Source: Pontibacter aydingkolensis (GTDB taxonomy: Bacteria; Bacteroidota; Bacteroidia; Cytophagales; Hymenobacteraceae). From it: 64,000 nucleotides of DNA. A program made the translations under genes and the position numbers. The stretch lies in contig NZ_JAHYXK010000005.1 in assembly GCF_019443125.1 (NCBI RefSeq), forward strand, positions 203,251 through 267,250, written 5' to 3'. The notes below the pieces were generated by a model. That model saw nothing but the letters and a program-made list of their open reading frames with translations. It had not been told where the DNA came from and ran no database searches. Below, piece after piece: positions 52,161 to 61,719 of this stretch (positions within the stretch are counted from its first letter, which is position 1; the number at the start of each line of letters is the position of its first letter).

Positions 52161-55075
52161 TGTAAAGCGGCAGTCACCGGCTCCTGCTTAAAGTATACTT
52201 TAAACGTAGTGCCTTTGCCGAGGTCGCTTTCTACTTCTATGCGGCCGCCATTGTTCTCGATAATGCGCTTTACAATGTATAAGCCAATGCCTGTGCCCTC
52301 TACGTGGCTGTGAAGGCGCTTAAACATAGTAAACAATTTGTGCTGCTGCTCTTTTTTAATGCCCAGGCCATTGTCCTGCACCTCCAGCACCACAAAGCCG
52401 CCCTCAGTATAGGTACTTATTTTAATACTTGGCCTGCGGTCCGGTGATTTATACTTGATGGCATTTGAAACCAGGTTATAAATAATGCTGCGCAGGTTTT
52501 TCCGGGCATACAGAACATCTTTTACCTGAATGTCTGTGATGATAACGGCATCTGAGGCTTTTATTAAACCCTCTATGTCGGAAGTAACATCTTCCAGCGC
52601 TGCATCAAAAGAAAGCGGCTCTAAAGTGGAGTGCAGTTCTTTCTGTACTTTTGTTATCTCTGCCAGATCGGCGATAGTGCCTTTTAACTTGTTGATGGAA
52701 CCCTGCACCATGTCCAGTATCTGCAAATCGCTTTCCTGCAGTCTTTCCTGCAATTCTTCGCGGAGCAGTGCGGCAAGGCCCTCCATATTTGCAATCGGCG
52801 ATTTCAGGTCGTGCGATGCCGTGTATACAAAGTTATCGAGGTCGTTATTTATGCGCTGCAGCTCTTTATTTTTATCGCTTAGCTCATCGTTGGTTAGCAG
52901 GAGTGCCTGGCGGGCCTTCACCAACTCGGTTACTTCAACGGCAAATACCAGTACTGCCTCTATCTTGTTATCCGAGTCTATTAGCGGCTGATACACCATA
53001 TTGAAGTAGGCTTTAAACTTGCCTTTGCTTTCTTCAATAATCGTCTGCACCTCTTTACCAATAAAAGGCTGCCCTGTTTTAAATACTTCTTCTATTCTAC
53101 TGAAAAAGCCTTCGCCTTCCAGGTTGGTATGTGCGTCGTAAATAGTTTTGCCAACCAATGGCCGGTTTCCATAAAGCCTGCGGTACTGCGAGTTAGCCAG
53201 CACATACTGGAAATCCAGTGCACGTACAAGGCCAACAACTGCAGGCGCCTCCAGGAAAAGTTTTTGCAAAAGTTCTGCATTCTGCTTTACTTTTCGCTCT
53301 GCCTCTTTCATTTCGGTTATATCAATAACAGAACCTATAAAGCCCAAAAACTCGTTATTAGAACCAAATCGTGGCATATCTGTAAGCACTACCCAGCGGT
53401 AGGCGCCATCATTACGTCGCATCCTGAACTCTACCCTGAAAGAAGTTCGTGTTTTCAGGCCCTTCTCAAAAACATGGCTGATTCTTTCTGCATCGCCCGG
53501 GTGCGCTACATCTCTCCAGGTCAGATCCATAGTTTCTCTGAAGCTATAGCCTGTAAAGTCCATCCACTGTTTGTTTACATACAGGAATTTCCCTTCCGCA
53601 TCGCGAACTTTAATAATTACCGGTGCACTGTCGGCCATGGTCCGGAAGCGGGCCTCACTCTCAAGTATAGCCTGCTGAGCACGCTTCTCTTCTGTTATGT
53701 CGCGCACCTCTACTATAGTATAGGCTGGGCTGCCGTTTTCTATAATCGGACGGGCGGCGCAGGTTACATTAAAGAAGGTACCGTCTTTCCGTATGAATAC
53801 ATCTTCGTGAGCACGCATCTCATTATTTGTCGGTAATGCCCTGTCTATAGGGCATTCATCAAGCGGATAAGGTGTTCCATCCGGATGATGATGATGTATC
53901 ATGTCATGAAGCGGTTTCTTGGTAATTTCCTCAAACGTGTAGCCTGTCATCTCCTCCGCTGCAGGGTTCATAAATGTACAGTAGCCCCGTGCATCCATAA
54001 TAAACAGGGCAGCTGTGGCATTATCTGTAATAGTTTGCTTAAGCTGATTAGAACGGCGCGTATTCGATAAAGACCAGATGATAAAGAACATCAGCAGGCT
54101 TATGATGCCGCCACCCAGAAGTATAAACTTAGGCAACTCAGTATCTGAGGATTTACCAAAATCCGGCTTGGCTGTTACAAACACCCGCCAGGTATTATTC
54201 CCGATACTTAGTGTATTGAGTTTACTGAAACGCCTTTCATTGGCTGTATGGTAATATAGTGTAGTGTCAGAACTGTAGAGCAAAGAGTTTTTATCAAGGT
54301 TAGTCCCATCATACAGCTCAAGGTCTATGAACTGGTATTCCTTCTCAAGTATAGAAGATAACAGGTCCTTTGCTCTGAAGGGACTATACACAAAACCTCT
54401 TATCAGCTTCTGCCTTTCCTGAATTGACTCCGGATCGACGTTGTTTTTGTACACCGGCAGGTATATCAGGAAACCAGGCTGCTCATCTTCTCCGTTCTCC
54501 TGCACAAGGCGTACCTTGCCAGACATGGCAGGCTGCTTAGTATCCCGGGCAATGCGCATGGCTGATTGCCTGGTAGGCTCGCTGAACATATCAAAGCCAA
54601 ATGCCCGCAGGTTCCTGTTTGAAAAAGGCTCCAGGTAAATGATAGATGTATAAACCGGCCGCTCTCCTTCAGGGTATACTTTGTAGTCGGGAAACCCTTC
54701 GTCTCTGATTTTGCGCTCATGAGCTGCCAACTCATCAGGCTTAATATACCTGCTGTATCCAAGTCCCTGTATGCCGGGATAATTATTTTCCAGGTTTAAG
54801 GTTTCATAGTATTTCCTCCACGCCTTTCGCTCAACTGTATCAGAGGCAACAAATAAGGCTTTGGCACCAATCAGGACCTGAATATGGTCGTGCATGCGCT
54901 TTTCTATAGCTTGAGTAGCCTGGTCGGCCCTAAGGCTAAAGAGCTTTTCGCTTCGTTCTTCTGCTTTGCGCTTGGTTTCCGAATAAATAAAAAGGGTAAG
55001 CAGAAAAATGAGCAGGAAAGAAAATATGGCAATAAAATAGTCCTTTACAAACAGTACCAGCTTGGCAGCTTTCAT
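52157..55075 (-). CDS. CHASE/PAS sensor histidine kinase
   Basis: 972 residues. TM1 (about 12-28), a periplasmic CHASE domain (about 70-280, with FPDYKVYPEGERPVYTSIIY), TM2 (about 318-338), then three PAS domains with PAC tails (about 350-460, 475-590, 600-720). The HisKA dimerisation domain carries His755 (FVYTASHDLKSPIANMEG). The HATPase_c domain has the N-box NLVSNAIKYKS, G1 DNGLGIKKEQ and G2 GTGIGLYIVKRIIENNGG. Hybrid receiver absent. The cognate regulator is not nearby; the signal is unknown (CHASE often senses small molecules). Confidence 0.94.
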   Translation of the reverse strand: MKAAKLVLFVKDYFIAIFSFLLIFLLTLFIYSETKRKAEERSEKLFSLRADQATQAIEKRMHDHIQVLIGAKALFVASDTVERKAWRKYYETLNLENNYPGIQGLGYSRYIKPDELAAHERKIRDEGFPDYKVYPEGERPVYTSIIYLEPFSNRNLRAFGFDMFSEPTRQSAMRIARDTKQPAMSGKVRLVQENGEDEQPGFLIYLPVYKNNVDPESIQERQKLIRGFVYSPFRAKDLLSSILEKEYQFIDLELYDGTNLDKNSLLYSSDTTLYYHTANERRFSKLNTLSIGNNTWRVFVTAKPDFGKSSDTELPKFILLGGGIISLLMFFIIWSLSNTRRSNQLKQTITDNATAALFIMDARGYCTFMNPAAEEMTGYTFEEITKKPLHDMIHHHHPDGTPYPLDECPIDRALPTNNEMRAHEDVFIRKDGTFFNVTCAARPIIENGSPAYTIVEVRDITEEKRAQQAILESEARFRTMADSAPVIIKVRDAEGKFLYVNKQWMDFTGYSFRETMDLTWRDVAHPGDAERISHVFEKGLKTRTSFRVEFRMRRNDGAYRWVVLTDMPRFGSNNEFLGFIGSVIDITEMKEAERKVKQNAELLQKLFLEAPAVVGLVRALDFQYVLANSQYRRLYGNRPLVGKTIYDAHTNLEGEGFFSRIEEVFKTGQPFIGKEVQTIIEESKGKFKAYFNMVYQPLIDSDNKIEAVLVFAVEVTELVKARQALLLTNDELSDKNKELQRINNDLDNFVYTASHDLKSPIANMEGLAALLREELQERLQESDLQILDMVQGSINKLKGTIADLAEITKVQKELHSTLEPLSFDAALEDVTSDIEGLIKASDAVIITDIQVKDVLYARKNLRSIIYNLVSNAIKYKSPDRRPSIKISTYTEGGFVVLEVQDNGLGIKKEQQHKLFTMFKRLHSHVEGTGIGLYIVKRIIENNGGRIEVESDLGKGTTFKVYFKQEPVTAALH

Positions 55076-55321
55076 AAGTATAAATTAGGGTGCTCTTTAA
55101 GCAGAATTTAATACTGAAGAACTTTCAGATAAAAAAGATTCATTAAATGCACAGTTTTCCTTTTCTCAAATATATATAAAATACCTCGGATGCGCTAAGT
55201 ATTTTAGCAAGCCAGCCATATAAAGGCAGTAGGTACGCTTTGCCAGCCACTATGGTTAGTTAGCTTTATTTATCGGAAATTGGACATACCGTATTAACTT
55301 TGCAGTACCAACTGTTTACCT

Positions 55322-56038
55322 ATGCTTGAGATCCTCAAAATTTTACTTTTAGCTTTTTTCTCTGTTGCTGTTCTGCTGCCGGTTGTGCGGTACATGCTGC
55401 GCACAATTTCCCCGGCCAGAGGCGTTGCACATTTAACGGCAGATGAGTTAAAGTATATTCAGAAACAGGACCTGAAACTAACATTAGTTTATTTCTTTTT
55501 TGCCTGTGCACTGGCAGTTTTCTTTGCGGGTACGTTGGCACTTTTGTCAAGTATTATCCATACTTCTAAAGAGCAACTGTACTTGCTTACTCCCAACTTT
55601 AAAGCCATGTTTGCCCCAGCCCTCTTGCTGGGTTTAGTGGTTGCCTTGCTTCCGTTGCGCCTTATCCAGGGAACTATACTTGGCCACGACACCGAACTTT
55701 ACAAAGCTTACATACACCGCACCGAAGGCGAAAAATCCACCCAAAAATACAGGTTCGTTTTTGTGCTGCTGTTTGTACTTACAGGGGTAGTTACGTGGTT
55801 TAGTTTGCAATGGCATGTGGTGATAGACGAGAGCGGTGTAAATATCAGCAACCTGTTGGGCACTCAGCGCACTTACACCCATCAGCAGATACAGAGCATC
55901 CATTACCTGGGGGCAGAAGGTGAGTACCTGGTAACTTTTAATGACCAGACCAATATAAACACTGCTTATCTGAAGCCTATTCAGTTGGAGATGATGGCCT
56001 TTCTGGCAGAACAGTCCGGGCACAGGGTGATAAGATAG
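55322..56038 (+). CDS. Membrane protein of unknown function, 238 aa
   Basis: Four predicted membrane helices (about 8-25, 52-75, 88-113, 145-165) with a soluble C-terminal domain of ~70 residues (VVIDESGVNISNLLGTQRTY, THQQIQSIHYLGAEGEYLVT) of PH-like character. Family not recognised. TAACTTTG (55295-55302) matches the -7 box, predicting a leader of about 20 nt. Confidence 0.7.
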   Translation: MLEILKILLLAFFSVAVLLPVVRYMLRTISPARGVAHLTADELKYIQKQDLKLTLVYFFFACALAVFFAGTLALLSSIIHTSKEQLYLLTPNFKAMFAPALLLGLVVALLPLRLIQGTILGHDTELYKAYIHRTEGEKSTQKYRFVFVLLFVLTGVVTWFSLQWHVVIDESGVNISNLLGTQRTYTHQQIQSIHYLGAEGEYLVTFNDQTNINTAYLKPIQLEMMAFLAEQSGHRVIR

Positions 56039-56144
56039 GCTGGCTTATACTTTTGCTTCTCCGGGTTTGTAGTAAAGCTCTGAATAGCGCATAATTGCCT
56101 AAATGATAAAATAACAACCGGCAGCGCACAAGTATATTTTTTTG

Positions 56145-56152
56145 TAGTTTTG
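56145..56152 (+). promoter_or_regulatory. fumC -7 promoter box
   Basis: TAGTTTTG matches TAnnTTTG and ends 41 bases before the fumC ATG. Confidence 0.5.
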
Positions 56153-56193
56153 CCGCAGATAAATTGATCCTTTAAAACCTAAGTATAAACGAT

Positions 56194-57588
56194 ATGCAAG
56201 TTCGCGTAGAGAAAGACACGATGGGCCCGATAGAGGTGCCTGCAGACAAATATTGGGGTGCCCAGACACAGCGCTCTAAAGAAAACTTCACCATCGGTGG
56301 CCAGCTGATGCCTACAGAAGTAGTAGAAGCTTTTGCTATACTTAAGAAATCGGCTGCGTTTGCTAACGCTGAATTAGGCGTATTGGCACAGGACAAAGCT
56401 GAGATCATCGGTAAAGTTTGCGATGAGATCCTGGATGGAAAACTGGCTGACCAGTTCCCGCTGGTAGTATGGCAGACAGGCTCGGGCACGCAGTCTAACA
56501 TGAACGTAAACGAAGTAGTTGCCAACCGTGCACACGTACTTTTAGGCGGCGATTTATTAGACGAGAAAAAGAAGATCCACCCGAACGACGACGTAAACAA
56601 GTCGCAGTCTTCAAACGACACCTTCCCAACAGCGATGCACATTGCCGCTTACAAAAAAGTGGTGGAGCACACCCTGCCATTGGTAAAGAAACTGCGCGAC
56701 ACGCTAAACAGCAAAGCAGAAGCTTACATGGATGTGGTTAAGATCGGACGTACGCACCTGATGGACGCTACGCCACTTACACTTGGCCAGGAGCTTTCGG
56801 GTTACGTAGCCCAGCTGGACTACGGCATGAAGGCGCTTCGCAATACGCTGGAGCACCTGAGCACACTGGCCCTTGGTGGTTCTGCGGTAGGTACCGGCCT
56901 TAACACACCGGCTGGTTATGATGTACTGGTTGCCGAGAAAATCTCTCAGTACGCTGGTCATACGTTCATCACGGCTCCAAACAAATTCGAAGCACTTGCT
57001 GCACACGATGCTATAGTTGAGACCTCTGGTGCACTGAAGCAACTGGCTGTATCGCTGATGAAGATCGCCAACGATATCCGTTTACTGGCCTCTGGTCCAC
57101 GTTCTGGTATAGCTGAGATTCTGATCCCTGAAAATGAGCCAGGTTCTTCTATCATGCCAGGTAAAGTAAATCCTACACAGGCAGAAGCCATGACCATGGT
57201 TTGCGCACAGGTTATTGGTAACGACGTGGCGATCTCAGTAGGAGGCATGAACGGCCACTTTGAACTCAACGTGTTTAAGCCGGTGATTATCTACAACCTG
57301 TTGATGAGTGCGCAGCTGATCGGTGATGCCTGCGACTCATTTGATAAGCATTGCGCTGTAGGTATCGAGCCAAACACGGCCCGCATCAAAGAGAACCTGG
57401 AGAACTCGCTGATGCTGGTAACGGCCCTTAATCCACACATTGGTTATGACAACGCAGCCAAGATCGCGAAGAAAGCCCACAAAGAAGGTACTACCCTTCG
57501 CCAGGCAGCTATCGCCCTTGACCTGCTAACCAACGAGCAGTACGACGAGTGGGTGAAGCCTGAGGATATGATCGGTAGTTTGAAATAA
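56194..57588 (+). CDS. fumC: Class II fumarate hydratase
   Basis: 464 residues. It hydrates fumarate to malate in the citric acid cycle; iron-independent class II. The superfamily signature [17 protein letters not shown] lies at about residues 317-333; other landmarks are [18 protein letters not shown], the [15 protein letters not shown] segment, [17 protein letters not shown], and [20 protein letters not shown]. Codon usage looks adapted to high expression. A terminator follows directly. Confidence 0.98.
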   Translation: MQVRVEKDTMGPIEVPADKYWGAQTQRSKENFTIGGQLMPTEVVEAFAILKKSAAFANAELGVLAQDKAEIIGKVCDEILDGKLADQFPLVVWQTGSGTQSNMNVNEVVANRAHVLLGGDLLDEKKKIHPNDDVNKSQSSNDTFPTAMHIAAYKKVVEHTLPLVKKLRDTLNSKAEAYMDVVKIGRTHLMDATPLTLGQELSGYVAQLDYGMKALRNTLEHLSTLALGGSAVGTGLNTPAGYDVLVAEKISQYAGHTFITAPNKFEALAAHDAIVETSGALKQLAVSLMKIANDIRLLASGPRSGIAEILIPENEPGSSIMPGKVNPTQAEAMTMVCAQVIGNDVAISVGGMNGHFELNVFKPVIIYNLLMSAQLIGDACDSFDKHCAVGIEPNTARIKENLENSLMLVTALNPHIGYDNAAKIAKKAHKEGTTLRQAAIALDLLTNEQYDEWVKPEDMIGSLK

Positions 57589-57618
57589 TAAGAACTATAG
57601 TTTAACAGATAGTAGGAA

Positions 57619-57646
57619 AAGCAGCTCCGGTAGGGGCTGCTTTTTT
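57619..57646 (+). terminator. fumC terminator
   Basis: Stem AAGCAGCTCC / GGGGCTGCTT (57619-57628 and 57633-57642, one G-U-type mismatch) followed by TTTTTTG. Confidence 0.8.
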
Positions 57647-57695
57647 GTTTGATAATATATATCTGAACTATGATAAATTTCCATAACAAAACCTT

Positions 57696-57727
57696 TTTGG
57701 AAATGATAAGTATTTATAGTACTTTTG
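57696..57727 (+). promoter_or_regulatory. Full Bacteroidota promoter for a small RNA
   Basis: TTTG (57696-57699) and TACTTTTG (57720-57727) with a 20-base spacer, matching both halves of the TTTG-N19-TAnnTTTG consensus. It is one of the few complete promoters in the window and lies immediately upstream of the folded segment at 57732-57790. Transcription should start at about 57731-57734. Confidence 0.7.
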
Positions 57728-57731
57728 TATT

Positions 57732-57790
57732 AACAGTACTCGCCACGCTACCCATTAGAACAGCGTCCCAGGGCGAGTCTTTTGCTTTTT
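57732..57790 (+). ncRNA. Candidate AbiF-associated small RNA (AbiR/abiF RNA type)
   Basis: A 59-nt segment predicted to fold: outer stem ACTCGCC (57738-57744) / GGCGAGT (57772-57778), inner stem ACGCT (57745-57749) / AGCGT (57762-57766), a 12-base terminal loop (57750-57761) and a 5-base one-sided bulge (57767-57771). The 3' end is U-rich (CTTTTGCTTTTTAG), like an intrinsic terminator. It has its own consensus promoter just upstream and lies 76 bases before an Abi-family HEPN gene. That layout is what has been reported for abiF RNAs that partner AbiF toxins. Homology to that RNA class was not tested, so identity is inferred from position and structure. Confidence 0.6.
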
Positions 57791-57865
57791 AGGGAGTTTC
57801 ATAATTTTCTAATTGCCTTTTAACCTGCCATCCGGTCGTTTAAGAGGCTTTTTTCTTTTATAAAG

Positions 57866-58779
57866 ATGTACAGAAAAGCTGCCATAAGTATAGACGACCA
57901 GATTGAACAGCTAAAATCCCGTGGTTTGATCGTTCCTGATGAAGCTAAAGCTAAGCAAGTTCTGGAAAACATAAGTTACTATCGTCTTGCAGGTTACTGG
58001 TGGTCCATGCAATCGGATAAAGTATCACATTCCTTTAAGTCAAATAGTACTTTCGATAATATCCTTGCCATCTATAACTTCGATCGTGAATTACGGTTAC
58101 TGCTTTTTGATGTAATTGAAAAGATTGAGATTGGTTTTAGAACAAAGCTTATATACCATCTTTCACATGAAGTTTCACCCTGGTGGTTTGAAAATGGCAA
58201 CTTGTTTAAAAATCTGGTAGAACACACTGAAACACTGCTATTGATTGATCGTGAGTTAAGGCAAACTAAAGAAGTATTTATAAAAGAACATTATAAGAAG
58301 TATCATACAGATTCAAGAAGACCGCCAGCCTGGAAAACATTGGAAGTGGTAAGCTTTGGAGCATTATCCAAATTATATGGTAATCTTAAACCAACCGTAA
58401 AATCAAAAGATCTAATTGCTGCTGATTTAGGAACAGTGAACCATACTTACTCCCAAGTTGGCTACAGAGTATGACTCAAATCCGGAATATCTGCGCACAT
58501 CACGGGCGACTTTGGAATAAAAATCTGCCTGGCAGACCTAAGCTTTTATCAAGACCACCCAATAAATGGATTCAGGATGTTCCCAACCCTTCTGAGCATT
58601 CTATGCTTTATATTCACCTTTGTTGCATGAGATATCTTCTTAATCTAATTCAACCAACTAATGACTTTACTAATAGAATTATTGGCCTGTTAAGTAAATA
58701 TCCTAACATAGACCCGAAAGCCTTAGGGTTAAAGCCAAACTGGGAAAATGAACAGTTATGGACAACTAGTAAACACTAA
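57866..58779 (+). pseudogene. Abi-family (AbiD/AbiF, HEPN) protein gene, split by a frameshift
   Basis: The first frame (57866-58474, 202 codons) gives the Abi_2 N-terminus: SIDDQIEQLKSRGLIVPDEA, ISYYRLAGYWWSMQ, IYNFDRELRLLLFDVIEKIE, FRTKLIYHLSHEVSPWWFE, then KTLEVVSFGALSKLYGNLK. It loses homology at VNHTY near 58447. One base lost there would restore YLLPSWLQSMTQIRNICAHH, read from 58471 in another frame to 58779, including the HEPN catalytic motif RNICAH (R-x4-H). The corrected product is about 304 residues, usual for AbiF. The two frames meet at an ATGA, so re-initiation is conceivable. A predicted small RNA precedes it. An intact protein would be an abortive-infection RNase-type toxin. 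Confidence 0.8.
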
Positions 58780-58924
58780 TTTTATATCATTATAGCTAAT
58801 ATCACGTCCCTGCTTGTGCCAACAAAAACGACTAAAAGGAGCCAAATTCCGTTTATACAAATACTAGCTGTAATTTAAGCTACCTTCAAAACAGCACATA
58901 AAAGAAGTGCTTAAATTCAGTAAT

Positions 58925-59428
58925 ATGATTGATTCAACCAATATCTGTTTGTCTTGTGGGTTATGTTGCGACGGCACCCTGGTTGGCTTTGTACAGCTTA
59001 GCCATGAAGAGTTGCCTGCAATAAGAGAATTAATGGATATTGAGGAGGCAAGTAGTGATGGGGTTTTTATTCAGCCCTGTGAAAAGTATTGTAATGGCTG
59101 CACTATTTACTCAGACAGGCCGAAACAATGTGCCGCCTACAATTGCGAACTTCTAGAATCTGTCCTACGAAAGGAGCTGGATTATACTTTGGCTATCGAA
59201 ATAATTGATGTGGCTAAACAGAGAAAAAGCGCTATTGAAGAAAAGTTAGCGCTACTACAGATTGAGCTGCAATCACAATCATTTTACTTTAAGATGTCTG
59301 AGTTGAAAAAGCTATATCAGAACAATGAGCATGAATTATCATCAACTCCAGAATTCAAAGATTTAATAGCGGACATCAAACAACTTGATAATCTGCTGTC
59401 AGAGAAATTTGGTGTTAAAATATTTTAA
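58925..59428 (+). CDS. YkgJ family cysteine cluster protein
   Basis: 167 residues from the ATG at 58925 (MIDSTNICLSCGLCCDGT); a GTG at 58907 is possible but adds six residues. The N-terminal cysteine cluster C-x2-C-x2-CC (CLSCGLCC) with later CEKYCNGCTIYSDRPKQC matches YkgJ proteins, thought to bind Zn or Fe-S. The C-terminal half is helical and polar (KRSAIEEKLALLQIELQ). Role unknown; cytoplasmic. Confidence 0.85.
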   Translation: MIDSTNICLSCGLCCDGTLVGFVQLSHEELPAIRELMDIEEASSDGVFIQPCEKYCNGCTIYSDRPKQCAAYNCELLESVLRKELDYTLAIEIIDVAKQRKSAIEEKLALLQIELQSQSFYFKMSELKKLYQNNEHELSSTPEFKDLIADIKQLDNLLSEKFGVKIF

Positions 59429-59511
59429 AGCAAAAGATTATTGTCTGAATGCGGAGCCCTGTATAACCACATATGTAGCTAGAAGTCGAAAAACATGTTC
59501 TGTCCGCTAGT

Positions 59512-59817
59512 GTGAGCTTGTAGCTCGTACTTACATTTCTATCACAAAAAAGAAAAGCCATGAGCTACAAGCCTTATCCTGTTCCATAACTTTCCTGGAA
59601 TAGGCACTAAAATAGTGAAATTGTCCCCTTGAGGGGACCGCAGGGGTGTAAAGCTACAGAGCAAATCACTTTAGCATAGTTGGTTTAGCTATTTACGCAG
59701 ATACAAACACCCCTATAATCCCCTCAAGGGGATAGTTTTCAACTATTGTTAGTTCTGTTCATCTTAAAAAGGCCGAATCTGAAAAAAATACGGAACAGGA
59801 TAAAGTTACAAGCTCAC
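59512..59817. repeat. Repeat-rich intergenic segment with inverted ends
   Basis: Sits in the 530-bp gap between the YkgJ gene and rlmF. Perfect 11-base inverted ends GTGAGCTTGTA (59512-59522) and TACAAGCTCAC (59807-59817). Inside: another 11-base inverted pair GCTTGTAGCTC / GAGCTACAAGC (59516-59526, 59562-59572) and a palindrome-bearing pair of about 35 bases, TCCCCTTGAGGGGA-type, at 59618-59652 and inverted at 59705-59739, each next to GGGGTGT. No open frame of note. It looks like a MITE or REP-type element. Confidence 0.55.
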
Positions 59818-59959
59818 GCCATCAAGAATTATAAACCATAAACGCACAATTTCTCATTACCCACGAGTTATCGCTTCGCTCAAACTTGCAGCATAAACTG
59901 TAGCTTTACCAAAATCTTCTCAAAACTTCCGTAACTACTAGTACACTACCAACAGTATA

Positions 59960-60925
59960 ATGCTTCTGAAAAAGAAAGAACATCCAAAAGAAAAATCGGA
60001 GCTACACCCGCGCAGTAGGCACCGCGGGCGCTATAACTTTGAGCAGCTTGTAGCCAGTTGCCCGGAGCTAAAACCCTTTGTAAGGCTGAACGAGTACAAC
60101 GATGCCTCAGTGGATTTCTTCGACCCGAAAGCAGTGAAAACACTTAATAAAGCCTTATTGGCGCACTTTTACGGCATCAAACACTGGGATATTCCACAGC
60201 ACTACCTTACACCGCCTATACCCGGCCGTGCAGATTACATTCACTACGCCGCCGACCTATTGGCTACCTCAAACAAAGGCAAAATACCGACGGGCAATAA
60301 AGTAAAATGCCTCGATGTGGGCGTTGGTGCCAGTTGCATTTACCCAATCATTGGCAACAAAGAATATGGCTGGTCATTTATCGGGGCTGATATAGATCCG
60401 CTTTCAATTAAATCGTCTGAGAGCATTGTAAACTCTAACACACAGCTTAAAGAAAATGTAGAACTGCGGCTGCAACCAAACCCGAAGCATATTTTCCAAG
60501 GTATCATCAAACAAAACGAGCACATCGACCTAACCATTTGTAACCCACCGTTCCATAGTTCGCTGGCAGAAGCACAGGCCGGAACGATGCGCAAAATAAA
60601 GAACCTGCAGCAAAAGAAACCAGCCAAGCTAACCCTGAACTTTGGCGGCCAGAATGCAGAACTGTGGTGCGAAGGAGGCGAGGCTAGGTTCGTGGAAAAC
60701 ATGGTAAAAGAAAGCCAGCAGTTTGCTACGTCGTGTTTCTGGTTCACAACGCTTATCTCCAAAGCAGCCAATCTGAAAAGTGTACTCTATAGTTTAGATA
60801 AAGCCGGCGCTCAAACTATAGAAACGATACCAATGGGGCAGGGCAACAAAATAAGCCGCATCGTAGCCTGGACTTTCCTGAACAAGGAACAACAGAAACT
60901 ATGGCGTGAGTCGCGTTGGAAGTAA
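59960..60925 (+). CDS. rlmF: 23S rRNA (adenine1618-N6)-methyltransferase
   Basis: 321 residues. [20 protein letters not shown], then [20 protein letters not shown] and [15 protein letters not shown] match RlmF; SAM-binding [13 protein letters not shown], and the adenine-N6 catalytic NPPF motif in [17 protein letters not shown]. It methylates A1618 of 23S rRNA. Only a weak promoter was seen upstream, in a repeat-rich gap. Confidence 0.93.
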   Translation: MLLKKKEHPKEKSELHPRSRHRGRYNFEQLVASCPELKPFVRLNEYNDASVDFFDPKAVKTLNKALLAHFYGIKHWDIPQHYLTPPIPGRADYIHYAADLLATSNKGKIPTGNKVKCLDVGVGASCIYPIIGNKEYGWSFIGADIDPLSIKSSESIVNSNTQLKENVELRLQPNPKHIFQGIIKQNEHIDLTICNPPFHSSLAEAQAGTMRKIKNLQQKKPAKLTLNFGGQNAELWCEGGEARFVENMVKESQQFATSCFWFTTLISKAANLKSVLYSLDKAGAQTIETIPMGQGNKISRIVAWTFLNKEQQKLWRESRWK

Positions 60926-60978
60926 ATGCTATATTAGAGTGAAGGATTTGGCTATATTTATACTTCATACAATTTACC

Positions 60979-61122
60979 ATCCCGCAAGTTTAGCGGCAGC
61001 GTAACTTGTGGGGAAGTATAGCAGCCAGTTTGTAACTGGCGAAAGTATAACATCGGAAAACGCCAGTTACAAACTGGACTCAAAGTATAACCTAAAGTTG
61101 CCTGCTGCTAAACTTGCGGGAT
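60979..61122. repeat. 144-bp imperfect palindrome (REP/MITE-like)
   Basis: The ends are inverted copies (ATCCCGCAAGTTTAGC ... GCTAAACTTGCGGGAT) and a second nested pair, CAGTTTGTAACTGGCG and CGCCAGTTACAAACTG, lies on either side of a ~19-base centre. Three AAGTATA heptamers fall within or beside it. It could form a long imperfect hairpin in RNA or DNA. It lies between rlmF and the DUF1905 gene. Confidence 0.65.
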
Positions 61123-61140
61123 CAATTATTTTAATAAATA

Positions 61141-61620
61141 ATGCCTCAGCCCTTAATAAACAAAGCCTATCTACTAGAAAAATTCCCCGGCAAAGGCGGC
61201 TGGACCTTTGCTGCTATACCAGAGATTTTGCCTGACAAGCACGCTTACTTCGGATGGGTGCGAGTGAAGGGAAGTATAGACAGCTATGAAATAAAAGGCT
61301 ACCACCTGATGCCGATGGGAAACGGACAGCTTTTTCTGCCAGTGAAGACTGAGATACGAAAGAAGATAAAAAAGCAGGCCGGAGATTGGGTACACGTTAT
61401 ACTTTATGCCGACAACACCCCGCAGGAAGTGCCGGAAGAGTTGCTGCTGTGCCTGCAGGACGAACCCGCAGCCTACGAGAAATTCCGGAATTGCTCCGAC
61501 GGCGAACAGAAAGCCTTTGTAGATTGGATCTATTCTGCTAAAACCGACGAAACCAAAGTAGAGCGCATCGTCCAGTGTATCCAGAAGCTGCTCAGCAACC
61601 AGAAGCTGCACGAGAAGTAA
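61141..61620 (+). CDS. YdeI/DUF1905-type protein
   Basis: 159 residues. DUF1905-type N-terminal half (FPGKGGWTFAAIPEILPDKH, GWVRVKGSIDSYEIKGYHLM, MGNGQLFLPVKTEIRKKIKK, GDWVHVILYAD) and the YdeI-type C-terminal helix-rich region (LQDEPAAYEKFRNCSDGEQK, then DWIYSAKTDETKVERI). Related proteins are described as bacteriocin-protection or YdeI/OmpD-associated, with no firm function. Cytoplasmic. Confidence 0.85.
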   Translation: MPQPLINKAYLLEKFPGKGGWTFAAIPEILPDKHAYFGWVRVKGSIDSYEIKGYHLMPMGNGQLFLPVKTEIRKKIKKQAGDWVHVILYADNTPQEVPEELLLCLQDEPAAYEKFRNCSDGEQKAFVDWIYSAKTDETKVERIVQCIQKLLSNQKLHEK

Positions 61621-61719
61621 TAACGACCTACCTCAAACCATCAGGTACAGAAGAAAGTATGTGTATCTAAAGCTTTCGGCAAACAGCTGCCTCAAGCACC
61701 ACATATTAAACTCATACCT

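Noticed and set aside
59618..59739. CRISPR array
   Set aside because: Only two copies in inverted orientation, no regular spacers and no cas genes.
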